Assembly (NCBI RefSeq): GCF_000478885.1
Contig: NC_022567.1
Coordinates: 2,790,001-2,854,000, forward strand
DNA length: 64,000 nucleotides
From: Adlercreutzia equolifaciens DSM 19450
GTDB lineage: Bacteria; Actinomycetota; Coriobacteriia; Coriobacteriales; Eggerthellaceae
Reading direction: 5' to 3'
Both the position numbers and the translations under genes were made by a program. Of this stretch, positions 35,956 to 45,809 are shown piece by piece. The notes under the pieces are model-generated. The model saw only the letters and a list, made by a program, of their open reading frames with translations. It was not told the DNA's origin and did not search any database. Within the stretch, counting starts at the first letter, position 1. The number at the start of each line of letters is the position of its first letter.

Positions 35956-37071
35956 GGTAACGTACAATCTCTTGCGCACTTTGACAGCAGCATAGTCTAG
36001 ATACCAAAAGGACACGGCCCCGGCCTTCGGTATGATTCGAGTGTCCAATTCAATCATGCTAGGAGGCAGAACCATGTCCGATCCCATCGTAACATTCGAC
36101 GAGGATGCCGTGCGCGGCGAGCTCAGGGAGCTCGTAAGAAGAACAGTCGAGGAGGCCATGATCGAGATGCACCTGGCCGGCGTGTCCACCAGGAGGATAG
36201 AGGACGTCAGCGAGATTCTGTGGGGATCGTCCGTGTCGGCGGCCACGGTCTCCAACCTCAACGAGAAGGCGTTCGAATCCGTGGAAGAGTGGCGTTGCCG
36301 TCCGCTCGCGTGCGACTATCCCTACGTCTTCGTCGACGGCATCTATCTCAAGAGGAGCTGGGGCGGCTCCTTCGAGAGCGTGGCCGTGATGGTGGCCATC
36401 GGCGTCAACGACGACGGCTACCGCGAGGTCATAGGAGCCGCCGAGGGGTTCACGGAATCTGCTGAGTGCCGGCGGGAGTTCCTCTCGTGGCTCAAGGGCC
36501 GAGGCTTGTCAGGTGTTCGCATGATCACCGGCGACAAGGTCGCCGCCATGACGGGCGCCATCGCCGAGGTGTTCCCGGATGCCGCCTACCAGAGGTGCAC
36601 CGTGCGCTTCTACCGCAACGTGCTGGCCAAGGTGCCCAAGTCCAGGCGCGCCAAGGCGGCCGCGATGCTCAAGGCCATCCACGCCCAGGAGTCGCTCGGC
36701 GCCAGCACGGAGAAGGCAGATGCCGTTGCGGCCTCGCTGGACGGCATGAAGCTGCGCGAGGCCGCCACGTGCGTGCGAGGCGGCGTCGCAGAGACCTTGA
36801 CCTACACCAGGTTCCCGATGGGGCACTGGAGGCGCATCCGCACCAACAACGCCATCGAGCGCCTGAACCGCGAGATCAGGCGAAGAACGCGGGTGGTCGG
36901 CACCTTCCCCGACGGGAAATCGGCCCTCATGCTGGTGACCGCCAGGCTGAAGTACGTGGCCGACAGCGAGTGGGGGTCGAGGAGGTATCTGGACGTATCG
37001 CTGCTCGATGAGTGATCATGCCGAAGCGCATGGGGCGCTCACCCAAAGTGCGCAAGAATATTGACAGTACC
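35956..37071 (+). mobile_element. IS256-family insertion sequence (probably inactive copy)
   Basis: About 1.1 kb bounded by inverted ends: 35956-35983 (GGTAACGTACAATC then TCTTGCGCACTTTG) and 37044-37071. The inner 14 bp, TCTTGCGCACTTTG, are identical in both; the outer halves diverge except for the terminal GGTA. No clear target duplication is visible. The transposase inside is shortened, so the element is likely immobile unless helped by another copy. It lies between two surface-protein operons. Confidence 0.7.
36074..37015 (+). CDS. IS256-family transposase, N-terminally deleted
   Basis: A 313-residue transposase starting at ATG 36074 (GGAGG 7 nt before). IS256 transposases are usually about 400 residues. 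Here the first ~20 residues join directly to EEAMIEMHLAGVSTRRIEDV, a segment normally near residue 100-120, so about 90 residues of the DNA-binding region are missing in frame. The DDE triad appears kept: VDGIYLKRS, ITGDKVAAM and Glu in NNAIERLNREIRRRTRVVGT. Probably unable to bind its ends. Confidence 0.85.
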   Translation: MSDPIVTFDEDAVRGELRELVRRTVEEAMIEMHLAGVSTRRIEDVSEILWGSSVSAATVSNLNEKAFESVEEWRCRPLACDYPYVFVDGIYLKRSWGGSFESVAVMVAIGVNDDGYREVIGAAEGFTESAECRREFLSWLKGRGLSGVRMITGDKVAAMTGAIAEVFPDAAYQRCTVRFYRNVLAKVPKSRRAKAAAMLKAIHAQESLGASTEKADAVAASLDGMKLREAATCVRGGVAETLTYTRFPMGHWRRIRTNNAIERLNREIRRRTRVVGTFPDGKSALMLVTARLKYVADSEWGSRRYLDVSLLDE

Positions 37072-37167
37072 TATGGTAATGACAGGATAAAGGAAGGCTA
37101 TTCTATGTCATTTTTGACATAAACCGTTTTCTAAACGGCTGATTACAACCGATCAACGGCGCACGTC

Positions 37168-37205
37168 GGCACCGGCTATCGCCCCTGATTGCGATAGCCG
37201 GTGCC
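37168..37205 (-). terminator. Terminator-like hairpin after the giant pilin-domain gene
   Basis: Perfect 15-bp stem (GGCACCGGCTATCGC at 37168-37182, GCGATAGCCGGTGCC at 37191-37205), 8-nt loop, 38 bp beyond the stop codon at 37243. No T tract on the minus strand, so it may be an mRNA 3'-end structure. The gap 37072-37242 holds nothing else. Confidence 0.6.
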
Positions 37206-37242
37206 GCTTACCTTCTCTTCAATTGTTCGGCTGCGGATCCCT

Positions 37243-40200
37243 CTAAATCTCTCGCCGGCGGCGAGCCACGACGACCACTACGAGGGCCGTCAGGGCCACG
37301 GCGGCAATGCCGGCCACAGGTATCAAGTCGCCGGTTTGGGGAATGCTCCTCTCGCGCTCGACACGATCGACCACTTCGGCATCCAGCATGGTGTCGTACA
37401 ACGTGATGGTGGTTCCGCTCAGTTCGGCATTGCCGTTCGATACACCCTTCGTGATGGTCACGGCACCGTAGTCATCGATGATGAACTCCACATCGTCAGC
37501 CACCTGATAATTCTCAGGCGCCTTCAGCTCACGTAGAATGTAGGCGGTGCCCACGTTCAGCACCTTCTCCAATTGCTTAGACGCCTTGCCCGATGTCCAG
37601 CGCACTACTTCGCGACCCGTATCCTTTTCGATGATGGCAAGCTCGGCGCCTTCCACCCATTCGTGGGTGCGCGTGTCCAGCTTGTTCACATCGAGCTGCG
37701 TGGCCTCGTCGTAGACACCGCCATCGCGATCGTAGGTGAGCAGCACGTTGCCGTCGGCGCTGTGGCCTGGCTGCTGGTTGTCGCCAGCGCGACTGTCGGC
37801 AGCTTGCGCGTCGGTGGCAGATGCTTGCTCGTCATTTTCGGTAGCCATTGCCGCAATCTCTGCCTGTCCCGCCATGGCACTTGCCGCATCGTCCTTCTTG
37901 TCGGCGTACTTCAGCGTATAGCCGTTGGGCGATGTCGCATCTTCCACCAGATAGAAGTAGGGGCTGCGGAACTCGCTGACGGTGTGGCCCGCCGGTGCGG
38001 CCACCTCCTTGAAGTAGTAGAGGTTGTTCGTGGTGAGGCTGACGTTCTTGTAGGTGATCCAGCCGCCTTCCTCGGACGTGGCCTCGGCCAGCATCACGTC
38101 ACCCTGGGCGTTGTCGTTCACGGCGTACAGCGCGTAAGTGGCGCCCACCAGGCCCTCGTCGCGGTCGGTCACGCTGGTTTTGCGCACCTGCAGGTCCATG
38201 GCGCGGGTGCGGTTGGTGATGGTGGGATGCCAGTTGGTATCCAGCTTGCTCATGTCTCCGATGTTGGACGGCTGGTCGGCGTAGTCGAGGTACTGCTCGT
38301 CGTAGCGGACGTTCTTGCCGGCTTCCTTGTCCCACCAGCCGTAGTACATATCGGTGCACACTAGCTGGCCCGTGGTCTCGTCCTGCTCGATGACGGTGGT
38401 GAAGGTGATGATCTGGTCGCTGTACACGACGGACTGGTCCTTCATGCCGCCCTGCGAGGTGTCCTCAATCACACGGTAGTAATAGGTGCCCGGACGGCTG
38501 TACACCAGGCAGCTGGGGTTCTCCAGGTCGCCGGAGACATTGTTCGCCTTGTCGAAGTCGACCATGCCGAACTCGTCGTTGGCCGTGGCGGAAATCAGCT
38601 GGCCCTCGGTGTCGTCGTAGTTTTGCACCTCGATGAGCTTGAAGGCGAACTCGCCGGACTTGATAGCGCGACCTTCCAGCTTCTTGATGACCTTCGGGTC
38701 GACGTAGCACACCTGGTCGACGGGCTCGCCACTGGCCGCGTACACGCTGTAGTTTGCCGCCGCCACCATGTCGTAGGTGTCGGTGTTGTAGAAGACCGGG
38801 CGCGCCGTGGACGGGTTCAGCGGAGCGTTGATGTTGTCCGCATAGCCGACCATCGTTTCGGTGGCGACCAGTTTGCCCTTGTCGTTCTCGTCGAGGGTAA
38901 CGGTCACTTTAACGACATAGGCCGTGGTGTCCTTCGAAGCGGCGTTGCCTGTTTCGGTGACCAGGTAGTAGTGATCACCGCGATCGTCGCGCGGCTGCTC
39001 GGTCGCGCCTTCAGTGGCCTCGCCATCAACCTGGTAGGTGATCGGGTCGAAGACGATTTCCTCACGACCGTCTTTAAGGGCATCGGCGGAAACGGACTTG
39101 GTTTTTTCCGTGCCATCCTTTTTGGGCGTCTTGCTGAGCGGTTCGTACAGCTTAGGCTCGCCCTGGAGCTCAACCAGAGAGAACTCGCAAGTGCTTGCCG
39201 AGCCGACACCGTAGAAGTACTTGTTCGCTTTGAACTGCCAAGATCCGTTCGGCGTGTAGCGGTTGGTAACCGTGATACTTTTGTCGGCGTTCTCTACTTC
39301 GACATCATTAACTTTGACGGATTGCACCGTCGGCGTGACCAGGAAAACGGTATGACCGTCCTGTTCCGTCCGCGTACCCGATGCGCTGAGGGTCACCTCG
39401 ACCTTAGCATCAGGAATGGTTGCCATGAAGCCGTCGCTTGTCTTAGCTTCTCGGAGTGTGAATGTGAAAGTATTGTTGCTCGGATTTTCGAAAACCTGCT
39501 TTGCATAGGGATTGCTTTCTTCTGGACGGGTGTTGGCAATGGCGAGAGACAATGCGCCATTTTCTTTGTTTGTCTTGCCAGTCGCGATACGCTTGGCGTC
39601 TTCGGAAATTGGGTTACCCTCGTAAAGCTCAAAGTCAAACTGCTTACCATTGAGTTGGAGTTTATCCTCGAGCGTGCTAAGAATTTGTTTCGTCAAATTC
39701 AAATCGAATCCAGCGTACTTAATCGCAACGTTTTCGAAGACAACCTCAACCTTATCGGCATCAATCTGGGTCAGCTCTGTTTTTCCTGGCATTGCTTTCC
39801 AAATGGTCTTATCAGTGCTAACAGTTCGAGTGTCTTTATTTACCGTAACGTCGATCTTGAGCAGATAGGCAGCACCATCGTAATCGGCGCCTTCCGTGCT
39901 GCCCGGTATTTCAGCAATAGCATACCAATGGGTTTCATTGCTCCTTGGCGCATACTTAAACTTAAAGTTGGCTGTGCCGTTCCTTATTTCTTTTGCTGAG
40001 GAGTCAAGATTGATGGCAATCTTTTCTTCATCTGTGTCGCCGGCGGATTGGGCAATGCTATTCAGCTTGCCGCTCTCCCGCAGATTCATGCCCTCCGTAT
40101 CAACGACGTTATCTATCTCGCTGATTTCTTTTTGTTTGAAAATGAATTCTCCCGCTGGAATACCATCGGAAATCTTGATGACCGGAATCGTCACTTCAGC

Positions 40201-42393
40201 TTGCGGATTCCAAATGTTGGTGACCGTAGAACCGGGTTCCTGGCCATTAGCTTGGATACGTACGCTTTCAATTTTCTTGACTTTATATGTAGTGATCGAA
40301 GTCTTATCTCCCGTATTGTCGAATTCCAAGGTTTCGCGCGTGAAGGAGACCTGTATAGTCACTGTAGCATCAGATGTGAGCGGCGACTGGATTCCGTTGC
40401 TGGTTGGCGCCTCGGACAGTTTGAGTGTTTTTGTGACTTTTGGGTATTCGTCAGAACTACTCTTCAGCGTGTTCTTTTCACTGTCAGTAAGCTCGATACC
40501 GCTGAAGGTAACTTTGCCGGTTGCATCGTTGGTCGCCGTATAAGTTTTCCCTTCATCGTCCGTTAGGGTAAAACTAAACTCCTTGTCTTTGAGTGAAATG
40601 TTTTGCTCCGTAAGAGCATTACTGAGTTGCTTCGTGAAATCAAACGTAAACGCATCGAATGCGTATTCGTTAAGCGCACCGAACACGAGAGCGCCATTGC
40701 ACCCAATACCGCCTCCATGGGTAGTGCTCGTGTTTTTCTCAATGAATACCGTTCGATCGGCTTTGTAGGCGTCCTCTGTGGCGGTGCTCGTTAGACCTAA
40801 CGATTGGTCGCGGGCATCAATGATTTCCCCCACTTTGAAGTTCACAGACCCACAAGTCATATCATTCGTCGTGATTAGTGTCTTTCCGCTAGGTACACTA
40901 GCATAATAGCCTTCCCAAGCAATACCATTAGGATGAGACCCCAAATCTGTACCCGAAATAAAGCTCACGAACGTGCAGTAATAATCCTGCGCCCATGGCG
41001 TAAAATTACTTTTAACTTCTGTGTCTGTTATAGCATTTTTGCCGCTCGCATAAACACCGGACTTAACTCTTACTGAGCCATAGGTTTTGTCTACGTCTTC
41101 CGGGGTTCCGAATGCCAGAAAATCACCGCAGGCAACTTTCTTTCCTGTTGTCTTTGCGGAATCATTTGTCAAAAACGAGAGATAGGTATTTCTTGCGCCT
41201 GGCGAATAACCTCCTTCTGCCTCGTTTTTGAATACTGCAACGCCTTTGCCGATAGTACCTATACCAATTTTGGCATGAGGACACCCTGATATACCGCCGC
41301 CAAGGCCTGCTGCTTTGTTCTGGGTAATATGAGAGCTGCCCATCTTTAAAGTAGTGCCCGCGTTAACGAAAAGGCCGCCGCCACCCCAATCGTAATCGGT
41401 TTTAGTGTGATTAGTGCTGATAAGACCAGCCCTTATTTCCGATCCGTTGGCGCCGGCAAAGAAAATGCCGCCACCTTCATGGGCACTCCTTTTTGTCTCG
41501 TCCTTCTCTGTATCGGTAAAGTTTTCTGTGAGTTCTTCATAGTTGGTCTCGTTGTTATAAACTTTTCCGCCATCCATAACGAATGTGCAGCTCTTGTCGA
41601 TGAATACGCCACCACCAGTTAGGGCTTTGTTGCCCTCAATTAAGCCTGAATAGAAATTGAAAGTTGATCCAGTACCATTATTATCTCGTTGCGCCAGGAC
41701 ACCGCCGCCACAAAGTGACCATACTTTCTCATCGTTGCCCTGAGTGTTAAGTCTCGTACCAGTACCGTTCGTTATTTTGGGTCCCTGTGTGCCATAGTCA
41801 GCATATTTCTTTTCTGAGTCCTGTTTACCGATAGTCAGAGTGCTGCCTTCAACGTTGATGACGGAACCGTTGCCGGTACCCTTGATGGTGCCGGTACCGA
41901 TGATGGTGAGCGTTGTGCCATTGGAAATCTTGATATCGCCATGTAGGTTGCCATTGACAGTGAGAGTATGTGTCATTCCATCGTTATAGAGTAGCGTTTC
42001 GTCAAGAGTTACCGTTGTTCCACGCGCTACTTCATGAGTAGGCGCATTATTCCACAGATCGGTCTTTCCCGGTGCAGCTTTCTGCGGACCCTTTCGTAGG
42101 CCAATGACTGCATCGTTAGCCTCAGGCTTGTCTTCGTTTACGGTAGCAGAGTCTTTCTCTATGACGACAGCTTCCTCTTCGGATGTGCCGATGCCTTCTT
42201 CACCCTCTTCGCCTTCCGTGGCCTCCTCTTCGGGCACGACGAGTTCTGTGGTGGGATCGGTTCCCTCGTCGGGGATGTCGTCCTTCGAACCGTAAGCGGT
42301 GTTGATTTGGGGAACGAGGGCTATGACTAGCAGGATCGATAGGGCGATTCCCAAGAACTTGATGATCGATTTGTTCTCCAGCAGCTTAATCAT
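37243..42393 (-). CDS. Giant cell-wall adhesin: beta-helix + pilin isopeptide domains + SpaA/Cna-B, IPQTG anchor
   Basis: A 1716-residue protein. Signal peptide (FLGIALSILLVIALVPQINT), acidic region, a right-handed beta-helix (about 110-420) with GGGVF-type turns (GALTGGGVFIDKS style), then several Spy0128/FctA-type pilin domains (about 590-1430), expected to form Lys-Asn isopeptide bonds. Two SpaA/Cna-B domains (about 1450-1680) are followed by the sorting signal SIPQTG, a hydrophobic helix and ARRRREI. It should be attached to peptidoglycan or a pilus by a sortase, but no sortase lies in the window. ATG 42393 has AAGGAGG upstream; 15 bp after the preceding gene, so co-transcribed. Confidence 0.88.
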   Translation of the reverse strand: MIKLLENKSIIKFLGIALSILLVIALVPQINTAYGSKDDIPDEGTDPTTELVVPEEEATEGEEGEEGIGTSEEEAVVIEKDSATVNEDKPEANDAVIGLRKGPQKAAPGKTDLWNNAPTHEVARGTTVTLDETLLYNDGMTHTLTVNGNLHGDIKISNGTTLTIIGTGTIKGTGNGSVINVEGSTLTIGKQDSEKKYADYGTQGPKITNGTGTRLNTQGNDEKVWSLCGGGVLAQRDNNGTGSTFNFYSGLIEGNKALTGGGVFIDKSCTFVMDGGKVYNNETNYEELTENFTDTEKDETKRSAHEGGGIFFAGANGSEIRAGLISTNHTKTDYDWGGGGLFVNAGTTLKMGSSHITQNKAAGLGGGISGCPHAKIGIGTIGKGVAVFKNEAEGGYSPGARNTYLSFLTNDSAKTTGKKVACGDFLAFGTPEDVDKTYGSVRVKSGVYASGKNAITDTEVKSNFTPWAQDYYCTFVSFISGTDLGSHPNGIAWEGYYASVPSGKTLITTNDMTCGSVNFKVGEIIDARDQSLGLTSTATEDAYKADRTVFIEKNTSTTHGGGIGCNGALVFGALNEYAFDAFTFDFTKQLSNALTEQNISLKDKEFSFTLTDDEGKTYTATNDATGKVTFSGIELTDSEKNTLKSSSDEYPKVTKTLKLSEAPTSNGIQSPLTSDATVTIQVSFTRETLEFDNTGDKTSITTYKVKKIESVRIQANGQEPGSTVTNIWNPQAEVTIPVIKISDGIPAGEFIFKQKEISEIDNVVDTEGMNLRESGKLNSIAQSAGDTDEEKIAINLDSSAKEIRNGTANFKFKYAPRSNETHWYAIAEIPGSTEGADYDGAAYLLKIDVTVNKDTRTVSTDKTIWKAMPGKTELTQIDADKVEVVFENVAIKYAGFDLNLTKQILSTLEDKLQLNGKQFDFELYEGNPISEDAKRIATGKTNKENGALSLAIANTRPEESNPYAKQVFENPSNNTFTFTLREAKTSDGFMATIPDAKVEVTLSASGTRTEQDGHTVFLVTPTVQSVKVNDVEVENADKSITVTNRYTPNGSWQFKANKYFYGVGSASTCEFSLVELQGEPKLYEPLSKTPKKDGTEKTKSVSADALKDGREEIVFDPITYQVDGEATEGATEQPRDDRGDHYYLVTETGNAASKDTTAYVVKVTVTLDENDKGKLVATETMVGYADNINAPLNPSTARPVFYNTDTYDMVAAANYSVYAASGEPVDQVCYVDPKVIKKLEGRAIKSGEFAFKLIEVQNYDDTEGQLISATANDEFGMVDFDKANNVSGDLENPSCLVYSRPGTYYYRVIEDTSQGGMKDQSVVYSDQIITFTTVIEQDETTGQLVCTDMYYGWWDKEAGKNVRYDEQYLDYADQPSNIGDMSKLDTNWHPTITNRTRAMDLQVRKTSVTDRDEGLVGATYALYAVNDNAQGDVMLAEATSEEGGWITYKNVSLTTNNLYYFKEVAAPAGHTVSEFRSPYFYLVEDATSPNGYTLKYADKKDDAASAMAGQAEIAAMATENDEQASATDAQAADSRAGDNQQPGHSADGNVLLTYDRDGGVYDEATQLDVNKLDTRTHEWVEGAELAIIEKDTGREVVRWTSGKASKQLEKVLNVGTAYILRELKAPENYQVADDVEFIIDDYGAVTITKGVSNGNAELSGTTITLYDTMLDAEVVDRVERERSIPQTGDLIPVAGIAAVALTALVVVVVARRRREI

Positions 42394-42408
42394 GGTGTCC
42401 TCCTTCCT

Positions 42409-44778
42409 TTACTCTTCGATGGGTTGCGCCGCAGACTGCTGTTCGCGTTTGCGGCGCCGCATCCACCAGATAAATATGGCTGCCCCGGCGAGGGCTGCAA
42501 GGCCGATTCCAACGGCCATGGCCACGGTGTTCATGCCGGCTCCTTCTTCAGTGCCGGACCCGAGCGGGGTTTCCTCATCTTGGATGGCTCGCTCGGTCGC
42601 AGTGTCCTGACCGTCGAGATTGGTCAGGGGGTTGTCATCGTCGTTGATGACGGTTTGGGCATCGCCCGCGCCCACGCCCGCGTCCACGCCGGCAGCAGCG
42701 GCGCCGTCAGCGGCCGGTGCTGCCACCGGAGTCGCCGTCATGGCCGCATCGGCCGGAGCTGTGGCAGGACGGTCGGTGTCGACAATCTGGGTGCGGCGGA
42801 TGGTGATGTTCGCGCTCAGCTCGTCGTTCACATTGCGGTAGTAAATGGTGTAGGTGCGCGCCGGCGAGAAGTACGCATGGCGAATGGCTGTCTCCTGGCC
42901 CGCCAGACGCACGTAGGTTTCACCGCCCTGACTGAAGCGCTCCTCGCCCAGGATTTCCACGAAGTCATTGGTCTCCGGGTCGATGGTGATGGTTTCGCTG
43001 CGCAGGAGCTCGCTGTTGGCGATGTTCATGTACTGCACGGTAATGTCGTAGGTATCGCCCGGCAGGTAGTCCTCAGGCACATAGTAGACGTACTGCAGAA
43101 CGTCGGTGCCCTTCTCCAAGTCTTCCCAAGCGTAGGTGATGGGATCCATGTTCCCCGACCACGGCACCAACCCGTCCTTGGGAGCCGGCGTGTAGGTGGC
43201 CGAGGTCTCGGGGGTCACCTTGTACTGCACGCGGTTGATGACATCGCCGGTGGCGCCGTTCACTTCCACAATGGTGAGCGCCACTTCCTTGGTGGCGTCC
43301 TGGGACAGGTACTTCGCCGTCACGGTGCGGCCGTTGGGGTAGCTGCCCGCTTCAAGGCCGACCACCGGGTTGTCCTTCACAGTTTCAATGGAAAGCGCGT
43401 CTATGGCCTCGTTGGCGCTGGCGGCATTCGTCTCGATAGTCCATGAGTCCAGCGTGTAAAAGTTCACGCCCCAGTTGTCCTTCGTGCGGTCGGTGGAAAC
43501 GCTGTCGTCGGCGTACTTCAGCGCACTCATGGAGAACGTGTTGGGTAGCGTGTACTGATAGCCCTTGCCCTTCACGTCCACCGAATCGCTCCACAAAAGG
43601 TTGCCGTCCTCGTCCACATAGCGCACGGTGACCGGATAGGCGCCGGCTTCGGTGGACTTCACTTCCATGACGCGGATCTGCTTCGTCGACTGCTCGGGCG
43701 TCAGCAAGATCTCGCTGCCGTTCAGGCGCTGAATGACGCGGTAGTAGTGGCGCACTTCCTCGCCGTCCTGGTTCGTCGTGGTGGTGAAGAAGGACTTCTT
43801 CACGGCGACCGTCTTGCCGGGGCCGATGTTTTCCACGACCTCGGTCTCAACGATGTTGCCCTGCTCATCGACGTACTTTACAGCGCCGGAAATGGCATCG
43901 GCGGCCACTTGGCGGTAGGTCACCACGAAACGACCCTGGCCGCGCTCGCGGTCGGCTACCGGCTCGCCGGCGGCTGTGAGCTTCGCGCTTTCATAGGCGA
44001 TAGGGGTCTCGCCGGTGATGTTCTTGTAATAGGTGGTACCGGCGCCAACGGTTTCCGCGTAGCTGTCCCAGCTGTCGTCGATAGTGCGGATGCCCAGAAG
44101 CTTCCAATCCTCGGACTGGTCGCTGTTCACCAGCTTCGCATAAATCGGCCAGATGGTGCCTTGGTACACGAGCGTGCCCTGACGCTTGGCGTCGTAGACC
44201 TTCACCTTGTAGTTCGGGAACTTCGACGGATTGCCGAAGGCCTCCTGCAGGTTCTGCGCGAAGTTGCCGGCTGGACCGGTGAGCTTCAAGGCGACCACTT
44301 GGGCGATGCGCTGGGAGGCGGCGCCGGCGTACTCGTCATTGTTGTTGGTTTCGATGTTCTGGCCTTCGACGATTTGGTAGGCGAAACGGGGCGCGATGAT
44401 TTGACCGTTCTTCTCTACTTCAATATAGATGGTCTTGCCGGAGCCGCCGTCCACGCGGAAGAGGTCCCAATAGCCGTCCTTGCCGTTGACGGTCATGAAG
44501 TCGACACCGTGAACGTCGCCGCGCTTGACCTTGGCGGCTTCGGCGGCAGCTGCGGCAGCTTCGGCCTCGGCCTTGGCGGCATCTTCGGAGGCGGCGGCAT
44601 CGTCGAGCACCGAGGAGGGCTGCTCGATGGCCGGGGTCTCCTCGTCGTCAGCATAGGCGTGATCGATGAACGTTGTCATGTTCAGAAACGGCAGCACCAA
44701 CAGCAACGAGAGCAACGTTGCGACAACCTTGCCCTCTGTGGTGTTCCGAGCGTCCATGAACCGCGCTTGGATCCGCAT
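42409..44778 (-). CDS. MucBP-type surface protein with DD-P anchor motif
   Basis: About 789 residues. Extended signal peptide MRIQARFMDARNTTEGKVV aligning with the BspA-VWA protein, then repeated MucBP-like strands (AVKYVDEQGNIVETEVVENI; PVTVRYVDEDGNLLWSDSVD; ITVQYMNIANSELLRSETIT). The C-terminus has VINDDDNPLTNLD and QDEETPLG, a transmembrane helix (VAMAVGIGLAALAGAAIFIW) and RRRKREQQ. MucBP domains bind mucin glycans or pack as spacers. ATG 44778 preferred over GTG 44787. First gene of a two-gene unit with the giant adhesin. Confidence 0.8.
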   Translation of the reverse strand: MRIQARFMDARNTTEGKVVATLLSLLLVLPFLNMTTFIDHAYADDEETPAIEQPSSVLDDAAASEDAAKAEAEAAAAAAEAAKVKRGDVHGVDFMTVNGKDGYWDLFRVDGGSGKTIYIEVEKNGQIIAPRFAYQIVEGQNIETNNNDEYAGAASQRIAQVVALKLTGPAGNFAQNLQEAFGNPSKFPNYKVKVYDAKRQGTLVYQGTIWPIYAKLVNSDQSEDWKLLGIRTIDDSWDSYAETVGAGTTYYKNITGETPIAYESAKLTAAGEPVADRERGQGRFVVTYRQVAADAISGAVKYVDEQGNIVETEVVENIGPGKTVAVKKSFFTTTTNQDGEEVRHYYRVIQRLNGSEILLTPEQSTKQIRVMEVKSTEAGAYPVTVRYVDEDGNLLWSDSVDVKGKGYQYTLPNTFSMSALKYADDSVSTDRTKDNWGVNFYTLDSWTIETNAASANEAIDALSIETVKDNPVVGLEAGSYPNGRTVTAKYLSQDATKEVALTIVEVNGATGDVINRVQYKVTPETSATYTPAPKDGLVPWSGNMDPITYAWEDLEKGTDVLQYVYYVPEDYLPGDTYDITVQYMNIANSELLRSETITIDPETNDFVEILGEERFSQGGETYVRLAGQETAIRHAYFSPARTYTIYYRNVNDELSANITIRRTQIVDTDRPATAPADAAMTATPVAAPAADGAAAAGVDAGVGAGDAQTVINDDDNPLTNLDGQDTATERAIQDEETPLGSGTEEGAGMNTVAMAVGIGLAALAGAAIFIWWMRRRKREQQSAAQPIEE

Positions 44779-45152
44779 ACTCCGCACCTTCTCTCTCTCT
44801 TCTCTCCTACGGTGCCCTTACCAACTCTCTCCAGTTGATGTATCGCCTGCTCATAAGCGGAATTATTCTTACTCGTAGATAAATGGGCAGGGGAGTTCCA
44901 TGGCACCGCGTCTAATATACATACTTCCCTAATTGATGAAAATGCCTGAAATGTCTACGTTTTCGGTCATCAATAAGTGTGATGCCGGAATATGATGTTT
45001 GAACTGGGGTTATACGATATCTACCTAAGATCTGGCAGTTTACCCTAGCAGAAGTTGACAGGGTAATGATAGGTTTTGAAGTTAGGACATAACAGTCTAA
45101 TGACGACTTAGAAGATCATTAATCTATTACTTGGCTGTTACTAAATATGAGT
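44779..45152. other. AT-rich gap between the two surface operons
   Basis: About 370 bp, markedly AT-rich, probably holding the promoter of the 44778 gene. An 8-bp inverted repeat (ATTGATGA near 44932, TCATCAAT near 44968) is the only clear structure. No gene seen. Confidence 0.5.
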
Positions 45153-45728
45153 TTAACCATCATCTTTACTGGTCGCCATAGACCGAAGAGCCGTCCCCAC
45201 AATACAGAGAGCGGCGCCCATGAGCACAATCCACCCGAGCGTCAGCCTTCCCGCCGTCGACCCGAGCGAGATGAGAAACGAGCCGCCCATAGGCAAGGAG
45301 AACACGACTCGTCCGAGAACGTTTCGGAAGGGGACGGGGTGCATGTCGGCCTCGGCGTTGGCATCGCCTTTGGTGACCAATTCCTGACTGTCTTCGTCAA
45401 TAGTGAGCACCCGATGAACGATGACGTCGTCGTTGCGCCAGAAGGCGGCCACGTCCCCTTCCCTAAGCTGGCTTCCGTCGATAGATTCGGCGTAGACCAC
45501 CGATCCTACGGGAAGCGCCGGGGTCATGGACCCCGACACGATGGCGTAGGGCTGTACTCCCATGATGCGGGGCACGACCAGGACCAGAATGCCGAGAACA
45601 ATGAGCAATCCCAGGATGAGCGAGCCTGTTACCGAGCAAATTTTCGCGATGAGGCGCAGTCGCCTAAGACGGCGTTCGACCGATTGGCTGAAGGCATCGG
45701 AGGTTATGTTCGCATCTTCCCTTTGCAT
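45153..45728 (-). CDS. sipW: SipW-like signal peptidase I (archaeal/ER type)
   Basis: A 191-residue S26 peptidase with two membrane helices (about 33-57 and 155-180). Catalytic Ser67 is in VSGSMTP and His105 in DVIVHRV, giving the Ser-His dyad of the SipW/Sec11 type, not the Ser-Lys dyad of ordinary LepB. GDAN follows. SipW enzymes process TasA/camelysin-type precursors; two likely substrates are encoded upstream at 47844 and 48621. It is the last gene of the 53287-45153 operon, 81 bp after the preceding gene. Confidence 0.9.
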   Translation of the reverse strand: MQREDANITSDAFSQSVERRLRRLRLIAKICSVTGSLILGLLIVLGILVLVVPRIMGVQPYAIVSGSMTPALPVGSVVYAESIDGSQLREGDVAAFWRNDDVIVHRVLTIDEDSQELVTKGDANAEADMHPVPFRNVLGRVVFSLPMGGSFLISLGSTAGRLTLGWIVLMGAALCIVGTALRSMATSKDDG

Positions 45729-45809
45729 TGCCCCTATTCTAGCGTTGCCGTCACCTTCCTCAGGGCGCGTGGCGGACGAACAGGGCTAGAACACGATTGC
45801 TCCAAGCTT

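Noticed and set aside
45153..45728. Sortase gene within the surface island
   Set aside because: The only peptidase is a Ser-His SipW-type signal peptidase; no TLxTC sortase motif was seen anywhere in 30-54 kb.
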